The translations under genes were made by a program, and so were the position numbers. DNA of 64,000 nucleotides from Pirellulaceae bacterium (GTDB taxonomy: Bacteria > Planctomycetota > Planctomycetia > Pirellulales > Pirellulaceae). The notes below the pieces were generated by a model. It saw nothing but the letters and a program-made list of their open reading frames with translations, did no database searches and was not told the DNA's origin. The stretch covers positions 62,001 to 126,000 of the forward strand of contig JAHDXO010000013.1 of assembly GCA_023382975.1 (NCBI GenBank). The letters are read 5' to 3'. Below, one piece after another: positions 1-8,220 of the stretch (its first letter is position 1; every line of letters starts with the position of its first letter).

Positions 1-236
1 GCCGAAGTCCTGCCGGGCAGCGTCGCGCACGCCGCCCGGCCCCGCTCGTAGCCATCCGAGCGCAAAAAAAAACGCCGAGCCAACCAGCCCGACGTCTCTG
101 TCTCCACACTCCAAACGCCCGCCCCGCCGAAGGTCCCCGCGCAGCGGCCAGTCCAACGACACCGTTCACCGGGCCGCGGCGGACGACATTGATTTCAAAA
201 ATCCGCGCGACCCGCGGCTCCGTGTGGAACGGTTGG

Positions 237-674
237 TTATCCGCAATTCGGAAGTTGACGCGACGCCGAATGGCGACCGTTGATGATCCACGCACACGCC
301 GACACGACGAGAGCGGGAGTCATTAACGGGCAGTAGCGAAGTACCGACATCGAAGCGGCAACGGGAAGCAAAAGCATCGTGATCGTCATCGCAACTTGCG
401 CCATCACCGCACCTGCGCCGAATCGAGCACCAAGCCTCGGTGATACGGCAGAGGCAATGGTCTGCCCGATGAGGTGAAGGACATTTACGATGAGCACGAT
501 CGTCAGAAGAGACCAGGGCAGAACGTGGCCCGGCAGTATCAGCAGACAGAGCCATACGATGGCAGACGCCGCAGATACCCATGCGACCAACCGCGAGGCG
601 TCCGCCGGACGAGTCTTGCAACACACTTCGTCCGATTCCGGCCGTCTGTATGACGGTGAAGGCGCTATGGTCAT
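237..674 (-). CDS. Small hypothetical multi-span membrane protein
   Basis: A 145-residue protein of unknown function. The start at 674 is preferred because the reading frame upstream of it looks like low-complexity non-coding sequence, whereas from this Met there is a short polar N-terminus followed by hydrophobic segments at about residues 29-47, 52-75, 86-109 and 117-132. This suggests a four-helix inner-membrane protein with a short polar C-terminus. No family motif was recognised. It is divergent from the oxidoreductase gene that follows and has no obvious operon partner. A spurious open frame cannot be excluded, but the regular spacing of hydrophobic helices argues for a real gene. Confidence 0.5.
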   Translation of the reverse strand: MTIAPSPSYRRPESDEVCCKTRPADASRLVAWVSAASAIVWLCLLILPGHVLPWSLLTIVLIVNVLHLIGQTIASAVSPRLGARFGAGAVMAQVAMTITMLLLPVAASMSVLRYCPLMTPALVVSACAWIINGRHSASRQLPNCG

Positions 675-1343
675 GTCAGTCGGTCCTTTATCTGAGGAAC
701 GGAAACTCGAAGCGGATAACGTAAAGGTTTCTATCCCGCTGGCTGCCGGAGAAATGCCTTTGCGTCGGTGGGCACAGTTCCCGGGAGCGTGCGGGATAGA
801 AAGCAGTTGGACTCCAGCCGCGGAGCTGCGGCGGCTATGCACTTTTTTTACCGCGGCACCGTCCGCACTTCAGCACGGTAACCGGCCTCGGGTGCGGAAG
901 TCAAGTACCAGAGTGCGGGATTTCCCGCGATTCCTCGGCGATCGTGGCCCGAACGGCGCGGACGGGGTGTGCCGAGCGGAAGACGATCGTGGGGAAGATG
1001 CTGGTGGCGCGGGCGGCGGGAAGAACCCGAAGTACCGCTCGGGAATTTCGCGATACCCGCTTGGAGAAAGAGCTGAGAACCACGCGAGCCGACGCCGCAT
1101 GTCAGGAGTTCCAAACCTGGAGCGATCGGGCAGGGCAGGTCGTCGAGTTCGAATCCCGATGCCTGGGGCTTCGCTGCTCGCCGGACTGTCAGCGCCCGAT
1201 CCGATTTCCGGGCAGGGTCTGCTTGACACTGCGTTGGCGATGGGCGACGATTGGATTCCGCTTGCGTCGGATTCCGGCTTGCGTCCGCAATCCGGATCTC
1301 CCGCCAAGTTCCTGCCCATCCATCCTTGCAACGGAGAATCGTT
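675..1343. other. 669-bp intergenic region, no gene supported
   Basis: Several overlapping open frames cross this stretch on both strands, but none has recognisable domains, and they continue as antisense shadows of the neighbouring oxidoreductase gene. It presumably holds the promoters of the two divergent flanking genes. No convincing promoter, RNA gene or repeat was identified. Confidence 0.5.
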
Positions 1344-2657
1344 ATGCCGGACAAAGCGTCTCTCTCGCGTCGCCGATTCCTCAAGACCGCAGCCGGGGCC
1401 AGTGCCCTGGCGGCCGCGCCGTATTTCGTGCCCGCTTCCGCGCTGGGCAAAGGCGGCGCGGTGGCGCCGAGCGATCGGATCGTGGTCGGCGGCATCGGCA
1501 TCCAGCATCGCGGCATGCACGATCTCCGCTGGATGATGAGGAATGCGGACGTGCAGTTCGTCGCTATCTGCGACTTGCAGCAGAAGCAGCGGCTGGCGGT
1601 CAAAGACGCCGTGGACAGTCACTACGGCACGAAGGATTGTGCCATGTACCCCGAGATCAACGAATTCCTGGAAGCTCGGCCGGATATCGACGCGGTGCTG
1701 ATCGCCACGGGGGACCGCTGGCACGCGCTGGCCTCCATCCTGGCCATGCGGGCGGGGAAGGACGTGTACACCGAGAAGCCTTCGTGCATGACGATTGCCG
1801 AGGGGCGTGCCGTGGTCGAGACGGCTCGTCGCTACGGCCGCGTCTATCAGACCGGCACGCAGCGGTTGAGCGAGCCAAATCATGTGTTCTGCATCGAGAT
1901 GGCTCGGACCGGCCGTCTCGGCGAGATCCACACGGCCTACGCCCATATCGCCCCGTGGGACGCGGCCGAGATGCGTCACGACTGGTTGCCGGCCGTGGAA
2001 GAGCCTCCCAAGGAAGTGGTCGACTGGGATGCCTGGCTGGGCTCGTGTCCCTGGCGGCCCTACAACCCCAGCTATGTCGGCGGCGGATGGCGGGGCCACT
2101 ACGACTTCCACACCAGTTGCATCGGCGAGTGGGGGGCGCATACCTTTGCCCAGGCCCAGGCCGGTCTGGGGTGCGGCGAATCGTCGCCGGTCGAGTACGA
2201 GTACGTGGCGAACGACAGCGGCGACGGCATGGTCACCCACTTCGCCAACGGCGTGCGGATGATCCTCTCCCGCGGGAACAAGTACTGGCACGGCTCGTGC
2301 GGGGAGCGGTTTGACGGCAGCGAAGGTTGGGCCGCGGCCGCCGACGGCTATTCGCAGCCCGACGTTTCCTCGCCGGCCCTGCTGGGCGAATTCAGTCGCG
2401 TCGTCGGCCAGTACGTCGCCCGCACCGGCCGATCGCTGGACCACATGCAGAATTTCCTCGACTGCGTCCGCAGCCGCGAACGGACGGTCGCCAACCCCGA
2501 GGTGATGCATCATTCCATGACCACCGTCCACGCCGCGAACATCTGCATGTGGCTCAAGCGGAGCCTGACGTTCGATCCTGTCAAGGAAGAGTTCGTCGGG
2601 GACGACGAGGCTAACCGTCTGCGCTCGCGGGCCATGCGGGAACCGTATGTTTATTAG
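1344..2657 (+). CDS. Tat-exported Gfo/Idh/MocA family oxidoreductase
   Basis: A 437-residue NAD(P)-dependent oxidoreductase of the Gfo/Idh/MocA family, the type that planctomycetes carry in many copies for sugar or inositol-like substrates. The N-terminus has a twin-arginine signal (SRRRFLK at residues 8-14, then a hydrophobic Ala-rich stretch). It is followed by a Rossmann glycine-rich segment (VVGGIGIQHRG, residues 47-57) and the family EKP motif at residues 144-146 in VYTEKPSC. The start at 1344 is chosen because it begins the Tat signal and has a GGAG ribosome site at 1333-1336. The next gene, a HEAT-repeat protein, starts 67 bp downstream. The substrate cannot be deduced. Export through Tat implies folding with cofactor before translocation to the periplasm. 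Confidence 0.9.
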   Translation: MPDKASLSRRRFLKTAAGASALAAAPYFVPASALGKGGAVAPSDRIVVGGIGIQHRGMHDLRWMMRNADVQFVAICDLQQKQRLAVKDAVDSHYGTKDCAMYPEINEFLEARPDIDAVLIATGDRWHALASILAMRAGKDVYTEKPSCMTIAEGRAVVETARRYGRVYQTGTQRLSEPNHVFCIEMARTGRLGEIHTAYAHIAPWDAAEMRHDWLPAVEEPPKEVVDWDAWLGSCPWRPYNPSYVGGGWRGHYDFHTSCIGEWGAHTFAQAQAGLGCGESSPVEYEYVANDSGDGMVTHFANGVRMILSRGNKYWHGSCGERFDGSEGWAAAADGYSQPDVSSPALLGEFSRVVGQYVARTGRSLDHMQNFLDCVRSRERTVANPEVMHHSMTTVHAANICMWLKRSLTFDPVKEEFVGDDEANRLRSRAMREPYVY

Positions 2658-2724
2658 TGGTCGCACGGCCCGACTTCGTTTGATCCCACCCCTAATTCCC
2701 CACCGACAACCGGAATTCGCCATC

Positions 2725-4845
2725 ATGTTGAAAAGCAATCTGAAACGAACTTTGATCCTGGCCGCGGCCGTGCTGGTCACCGCTGCGGCTTCCGCATTCT
2801 CCCAGGAAACTAACGAAGCCGAACTGCTGGGCGTGCTTCGCTCGGACGCCACGCTGCAGGAAAAGTCGACTGCCTGCCGCCAGTTGGTCCGCATCGCCAC
2901 CAAGGAATCCGTTCCCACGCTGGCCGGGCTGCTGGGCGACGAGCATCTGTCGCACATGGCCCGCTATGCTCTGGAAGCGATTCGCGACGCCTCGGTCGAC
3001 GACGCCCTGCGGGAAGCCCTCGGCCGAGTCCAGGGCCAGCCGCGACTGGGCGTCATCGGCAGCCTTGGCGCACGACGCGATGCCAAGGCCGTGGATGCGC
3101 TGGCCGGACTGCTCCGAGACGCCGACGCCGCCCAGTCAGCCGCCCGCGCGCTGGGCAGTATCGGTACGGCGCAAGCCGCGGCGGCCCTCGAGGCTTCGCT
3201 GCCCGGCGCGACCGGCGGCAACCAACTCGCTATCTGCGAAGGTCTGCTCCGCTGCGCCGAGTTGCTGGCCGCGGACGGCGAAGACGCAGCGTCGCAAGCC
3301 ATCTACGATCGCTTGCGTGGTCTGGCGGATGCCCCGCCGCAAGTCGCTGCCGCGGCGCTGCGGGGGGCGATCCTGGCGCGGGGCAAGGACGGTGTTCCTC
3401 TGTTGGTGCAAGCCATTCACGGTCCCGACTATGCCCTGGCCGCCGCGGCCGTACGCACCGCCATGGAATCGACGGACGCGGAAATCTCCGACGCGCTGCT
3501 GGCCGAATTGCCCAAGGCGTCGGCCGAGCGGCAGGGGCTGTTGATCCTGGCACTGGCCGACCGAGGCGAATCCCGCGTCTTGCCGATCGTGCTGCGGGCA
3601 GCCCAGAGCGGCGATGGTCAGCTTCGTATCCTGGCCTTCCGCGCGTTGAAGCAAGTCGGCGACGCGTCGTGCATTCCCGCGCTGCTGGACGCAGCGGCCG
3701 GGGACAGCGCCGAAGTATCGCAAGCGGCGATGGAGTCGCTCGAAAGTCTTCAAGACAAGTCGGTCGACGGACAGGTAGCAGCGGAGTTGGAGAAGGCCCA
3801 GGGAAAGATGCGGCTCGTGCTGCTGGAGTTGGTCGCTCGGCGACGGACGGCCGCCGCGGCTCCGGCGCTTTGGCGGGCCGCCGATGACACAGAGCCCGCG
3901 GTCCGAGCCGCTGCCTTGGCCGGTCTGGGCGCTGTGCTCGAAACGGCCGACTTGCCGAAGTTGATCGCGCGACTGGCCGACACCCGGCAGGAACCGGAGG
4001 CGGCTGCGCTGGATAAGGCGCTGCGCGAGGTCGGCCTGCGTTCGGCGGATCGCAACGCCGTCGCCGCGCAGCTTGTCGCGGCGCTGCCGACGGTCGATGG
4101 CTCGGTCCAAGCCAGAGTTCTCGAGACGCTGAACGTGATTGGCGGAGCCACCGCGTTGGAAGCGGTCGCCGCGGCGGCTCGTTCCAGCGACGAAGCGTTT
4201 CGGGATGCAGCCTTCCGCGTGCTGGGTCAATGGAGGTCGGCCGACGCGGCGCCCGTGCTGCTCGATCTTCACAACGGGGCGAGCGACGAGCGGTTCAAGA
4301 TCCGCGCGATTCGAGCCTACATCCGGATCGCGCGGCAGTTTGACATGCCCGCCGAAGACCGAGCAACCATGTGCCGCACGGCCCTGGAGCTCGCCGGTCG
4401 CGACGAAGACAAACGTCTGGTGATGGAAGTCCTGCTTCGTTATCCCAGCGAAGAGATGCAGGCCATCGCCTTGGAGGCCGCCAAGAATCCCGCCTTGAAG
4501 GAAGAGGCGTTGTTGGTGGTGATGGGCATGGCCAGCAAAGGCATCAATCGGGCCGAACTGGGCAGGGCCCTGGCGCAAGCGGGGCAAACGCCGGTCAAAC
4601 TGGAAATCGTCAAGGCCGAGTACGGCGCGGGCGAGAACATGAAAGACGTCACCGAGATCCTTCGCAAGCACGCCAAGGGCTATCGCATCCTCTTCCTGCC
4701 CAACGCCAGTTACAACGAGAGTTTTGGTGGCGACCCGGCGCAGGGCATCGTCAAGCAACTGAAGATCCAGTACCGCATCGACGGCAAGGAGGCTGAAGTC
4801 TCGCTGAGCGAGAACGCGATGATCGTGTTGCCGTTGCCGAAGTAG
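2725..4845 (+). CDS. Secreted HEAT-repeat protein
   Basis: A 706-residue protein with an N-terminal signal peptide (KRTLILAAAVLVTAAASAF, cleavage probably near residue 27). After it come many Ala/Leu-rich helical repeats of about 30 residues with the HEAT/PBS pattern, for example around residues 50-90, 115-160 and 310-360. The last 70 residues are less repetitive and may form a separate beta-rich domain (GYRILFLPNASYNESFGG region). The start at 2725 is selected because it begins the signal peptide; the upstream in-frame residues overlap the preceding oxidoreductase gene. In planctomycetes such HEAT proteins often accompany Gfo/Idh/MocA and DUF1080 genes, which suggests a scaffold role, but no biochemical function can be assigned. 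Confidence 0.85.
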   Translation: MLKSNLKRTLILAAAVLVTAAASAFSQETNEAELLGVLRSDATLQEKSTACRQLVRIATKESVPTLAGLLGDEHLSHMARYALEAIRDASVDDALREALGRVQGQPRLGVIGSLGARRDAKAVDALAGLLRDADAAQSAARALGSIGTAQAAAALEASLPGATGGNQLAICEGLLRCAELLAADGEDAASQAIYDRLRGLADAPPQVAAAALRGAILARGKDGVPLLVQAIHGPDYALAAAAVRTAMESTDAEISDALLAELPKASAERQGLLILALADRGESRVLPIVLRAAQSGDGQLRILAFRALKQVGDASCIPALLDAAAGDSAEVSQAAMESLESLQDKSVDGQVAAELEKAQGKMRLVLLELVARRRTAAAAPALWRAADDTEPAVRAAALAGLGAVLETADLPKLIARLADTRQEPEAAALDKALREVGLRSADRNAVAAQLVAALPTVDGSVQARVLETLNVIGGATALEAVAAAARSSDEAFRDAAFRVLGQWRSADAAPVLLDLHNGASDERFKIRAIRAYIRIARQFDMPAEDRATMCRTALELAGRDEDKRLVMEVLLRYPSEEMQAIALEAAKNPALKEEALLVVMGMASKGINRAELGRALAQAGQTPVKLEIVKAEYGAGENMKDVTEILRKHAKGYRILFLPNASYNESFGGDPAQGIVKQLKIQYRIDGKEAEVSLSENAMIVLPLPK

Positions 4846-4895
4846 GGCGAGGCGGAGCATCCGGAATGTCACACGGCGAATGGGAGAGACGCAGC

Positions 4896-6878
4896 ATGAC
4901 AAGAAGCATACTCGCGGCCATCGCCGTGACGACGGGGGCCATGATTGCGGCGCTGCCTGCGCGGGCGGCAGAGATCGTCGCGGCCCCGCCGGCCGAGGGC
5001 TTTGCCAACGGCGTCTTGGCTTCGGCCCTCGACAGCGCCCAGCCCGGCGACCGGGTTGTGCTGCGCGGGGGCGAGTATCGTCTCGACGGCCCCGGGACGT
5101 TTCCGCGAGGCGGTGAGCCGGGACGGCCGATCACGCTGTGTGCCGCACCCGGCGAGTACGTCGCGCTGCTGGGCTCGGTGAGGCTCGTTGGCTGGCAGCA
5201 GCACGCGGGCAACATCTGGCGGGTGAAGCGGCCACCGAAGCACGTGAAGGGCCTGTTCGAAGACTCGGAACGGCTCACGCACCCACGGCCCGACTGGGGC
5301 AAGCGAGAAGATCCGCCGCTTTCCGAACTCAGGACGCCCGGCACGTGGACGCAGGACGACGACTGGATCTACCTCTGGTCCCGCGAGAGCGATTCGCCCG
5401 ATCGTCACCGCATCGAGGCGTCCCAGCACGTGGTCATGAACGTGAACCGGCCGTGGATCCGCGTCGAGAGGCTCCACATGTTTTTTGGCCAACACGTCGT
5501 TTGCGAGATCACCGCCGACCATTGCGAGGTCGTCGGGTGCGAGATTGCCCACTGCTCGAACTCCGTCGACAATTCCTACAATGCCTACTTCTCGGGCTGT
5601 TCGCATTCGGCGTTCCGCGAGTGCCGAATCCACGACTCGTTCTACTGGGGCGACCACGGATCGAATTCGCACACGTTATCGACGATCGACTGCGGAGACC
5701 GCGGTCCCAACTTCGTCGATCGTTGCGAGATCTTCAACGGTGGTCTCGGCGTCGGTTCGAAGGGCGCCGTGCGGGAACTCGTCGTCACCGGTTGCCGCAT
5801 CTACGACCAAGTGAACGGCATCGTCATCACCGGCGAGCGTTCGAGCGGCCCCGGCGCTGGCAAGACCGACCGCGGTCACTATCTCGTCTGGCGCAATCAC
5901 ATCTCCGACTGCGAAAGGGGCGTCTGGATCAGTTCGGGTACGACGCACGGGGACCGCGTCTGGGGCAATCTGATCGAAGGCTGCGGGGCCGGGTTCGCGA
6001 TGCGGGACGTCGATGCGGTTCCCGACCGGCCGCACTTGGCCAACAACCTGTTCCGCACGAATGATGCCGCCGTGTACATGGTCGCGGGCCGTGACGGGAC
6101 CGAGAAGATCTCGACCTTCGTTTCGGCCGGCTTCAGCTCCCACAACAATCTGTTCTCCGGCAACAAGGTCGACTGGCAGAGTCCGCTCACTTGGAGCCAA
6201 AATCTTGACCTTTCGTTGCCGGAGGTCCAAGCGTTCCAGAATCTGCAACTCGAAGAGGGCTCGATGACGGCCGAGCCAAATCTCGATCCGTTCGGCCGCT
6301 CGCAGGCTGGCTGCCCGGCCCTCGGCAAGGGCGCGGAACTCGCGCTGCCGGACTACATCGAGAAACTGGAAGCGTGGCACATCGGCCTCGGTCCTGTGAC
6401 CGAGCGGGAGAAAAGCCCCGCGCCGGGGCTGACGCTGTCGATCGACGGCTCGCCCGCCTCGGTGGGACCGGGCGAGCGAGTGGAACTCCGCGCTGCTTTG
6501 GCAAACGAATCCGCCGATCAGGCAGTCGATCTCGGCGGCCAGCGCGACTTGATCCTCACCTTTCACTTCCGCTACAGGGGTGGGCATCGGGACAAGCAGG
6601 AACTGTACCGCTGCCGCGTCGAACTGCCCGCGCGGCAACTGGAACCCGGCGAGGTGTTGGACCTGACCGGACTGTCCGGCTGGATATCCCCGACCAACGG
6701 AAACCTTGGCGATGCGTTCCATCTCAGGATCGATACCGATCCGTGGCGTCGCGGTTGTCGGCTTTCCGCGACGGCGCGTTTCATGGATCGCGATGAGGAG
6801 ACCAGCAGGGCCTTGCAGAAGCTGACGGATGTTATCCGCTCGAAGGAATTGCTTCCCGTCGCGTTCCGAACGGAGTGA
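4896..6878 (+). CDS. Secreted right-handed parallel beta-helix protein
   Basis: A 660-residue exported protein with a signal peptide (residues 1-24, ending near PARAAE). The central part, about residues 30-450, shows the short Asn-, Gly- and Cys-rich rungs typical of right-handed parallel beta-helix (pectate-lyase-like) proteins, with turns such as ITADHCEVVGCEIAHCSNS and YLVWRNHISDCERGVWIS. The C-terminal 170 residues look like a beta-sandwich. The start at 4896 is supported by a GGGAGAG ribosome site at 4882-4888; it lies 50 bp after the HEAT gene, so co-transcription is likely. The fold is used by polysaccharide lyases, epimerases and glycosidases. The catalytic class cannot be told from the sequence alone. 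Confidence 0.8.
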   Translation: MTRSILAAIAVTTGAMIAALPARAAEIVAAPPAEGFANGVLASALDSAQPGDRVVLRGGEYRLDGPGTFPRGGEPGRPITLCAAPGEYVALLGSVRLVGWQQHAGNIWRVKRPPKHVKGLFEDSERLTHPRPDWGKREDPPLSELRTPGTWTQDDDWIYLWSRESDSPDRHRIEASQHVVMNVNRPWIRVERLHMFFGQHVVCEITADHCEVVGCEIAHCSNSVDNSYNAYFSGCSHSAFRECRIHDSFYWGDHGSNSHTLSTIDCGDRGPNFVDRCEIFNGGLGVGSKGAVRELVVTGCRIYDQVNGIVITGERSSGPGAGKTDRGHYLVWRNHISDCERGVWISSGTTHGDRVWGNLIEGCGAGFAMRDVDAVPDRPHLANNLFRTNDAAVYMVAGRDGTEKISTFVSAGFSSHNNLFSGNKVDWQSPLTWSQNLDLSLPEVQAFQNLQLEEGSMTAEPNLDPFGRSQAGCPALGKGAELALPDYIEKLEAWHIGLGPVTEREKSPAPGLTLSIDGSPASVGPGERVELRAALANESADQAVDLGGQRDLILTFHFRYRGGHRDKQELYRCRVELPARQLEPGEVLDLTGLSGWISPTNGNLGDAFHLRIDTDPWRRGCRLSATARFMDRDEETSRALQKLTDVIRSKELLPVAFRTE

Positions 6879-6919
6879 GTCGGAGGAGAGGCGGGATCGG
6901 CGTCTGTCGTCGTGCGGAG

Positions 6920-8029
6920 CTACCTCGCGTGCAGGGTGACTTTGCGGACCGAGAAGCAGTCGTCGCCGGAGAAGAGCAGGTGGCACGTGCGGCCGTCCGC
7001 GCTCATCCATTTCGTAGGCAAGCTACTGCTCTCGCCAGGGCCCATGTCCCAGTTCTCGGTGTAGAACGCCGTTCGCCAAGGGCCCCAGGGGTCGGGGGCT
7101 TCGTAGATTCCAAAGCCGCCCTGATAGCGAGGGCCTCGCGAGTCCGTGCTCTCCGGCAGGATCTGGCACCAGAGATAGCGCTTCAGGCCGGCGTTGTAGC
7201 TGACCGCCGACCGATAGCAGCGGCCTGGGTGGACGAAGACGGCGACTCGGTCGCGGATATCCCCGGTCCAGAGCGGCTGGCCTTGGGCGTCGAGTCCCTG
7301 GAAGAACTCGTAGGCGTTCCGTTCGCGGATTCGGTCTTTCGGCACGCGGGCCATGACCATGCGGTCGCCGGGCTCGTAGGCGCTATCGTGGTCGTTCGAA
7401 TAGAGGTAGACATAGTCGTCCCGCGCGCCGGCGTAATTCCTGCCGAAGTTCAGAAAGGTCGGCGCGCCAAAGCTGGTCTCGAACTTCCAGTCGGCCCAAC
7501 GCCACGTCCTGGCGTGGTCCTCGGACCAAGCGACCTGCGAATTGCCGGTGTTCCGCACGAGCATGTAAAGCACCCCGCCCACGCAAAGCATGCCGCTGGC
7601 CTTGGGACCGGAGCGGCCGTCGCCCAAACGTTCACCGGTCTCGGTGCGGATGTTCGTGCCGATGAAGTCGTGCGGACCGCCAGAGACTTTGGCGAACCCG
7701 AGACTGAGCTTCTTGTTCACTTTGGGCTCGAATCCTCGGCCGTCGCCGTAGGCGGTGTAGAGCTGGTCGTCGTCGGCCCAGGTGATCGGCCAGTTGTCGC
7801 TGCCATCGGCCCTGCGAATGACCGTAGCGGCGGGCGACCACTCGACGGCGCGGATGAGTTCGCTCGGAGGTTGCGGAGCGCCGGGCCAGCGGCCTTGGGC
7901 CTCGACCGACACCGCGATCACCTCTTTGACCGCGGCCCGGCCGGGCTGCGCTTCACTGCCCTCGACTCTGCAGTCGAGCAAACTGACGACGAGAGCCAAA
8001 CTGACCAAGAACCATTGCGTGCTGCTCAT
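6920..8029 (-). CDS. Secreted DUF4185-like beta-propeller protein
   Basis: A 369-residue protein with an N-terminal signal segment (WFLVSLALVVSLLDC) that contains a possible lipoprotein cysteine at residue 20. The rest consists of beta strands with Trp/Asp-rich turns such as QVAWSEDHARTW and GDRMVMARV, resembling DUF4185 and sialidase-like five-bladed propellers. A GGAGG ribosome site (8040-8044 on this strand) supports the start. It is convergent with the beta-helix gene and divergent from the GH127 gene, sharing a 191-bp upstream region with the latter. Together these suggest a polysaccharide-processing neighbourhood. No catalytic residues could be assigned. Confidence 0.75.
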   Translation of the reverse strand: MSSTQWFLVSLALVVSLLDCRVEGSEAQPGRAAVKEVIAVSVEAQGRWPGAPQPPSELIRAVEWSPAATVIRRADGSDNWPITWADDDQLYTAYGDGRGFEPKVNKKLSLGFAKVSGGPHDFIGTNIRTETGERLGDGRSGPKASGMLCVGGVLYMLVRNTGNSQVAWSEDHARTWRWADWKFETSFGAPTFLNFGRNYAGARDDYVYLYSNDHDSAYEPGDRMVMARVPKDRIRERNAYEFFQGLDAQGQPLWTGDIRDRVAVFVHPGRCYRSAVSYNAGLKRYLWCQILPESTDSRGPRYQGGFGIYEAPDPWGPWRTAFYTENWDMGPGESSSLPTKWMSADGRTCHLLFSGDDCFSVRKVTLHAR

Positions 8030-8220
8030 TCTCGGAATACCTCCGCTCGTTTAGGCAGGATGGTGCGTCGGGCGAGGGCGCCAGTGTACCGCCCGCGACG
8101 AACAGCAGCAACGTGCGGTCATCCCGTCCCCCGGCTGATTCCCGATGGGCGCGGTGATAGAATCACCCTCGAATTGCCTTTGCCATTGATGTTCCACCCC
8201 CTGTGACGAAAGGCCCGACG

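Noticed and set aside
1130..1175. tRNA-like T-arm (GAGTTCGAATCCC)
   Set aside because: The stem has a mismatch, and no acceptor, D-arm or anticodon arm could be folded around it.
870..2957. Long minus-strand open frame antisense to the oxidoreductase gene
   Set aside because: No recognisable domain; it is a GC-rich shadow of a gene with Tat signal, Rossmann and EKP motifs. The same applies to long antisense frames at 3136-4902, 13790-16600, 26844-29765, 48309-51491 and 57860-59839.
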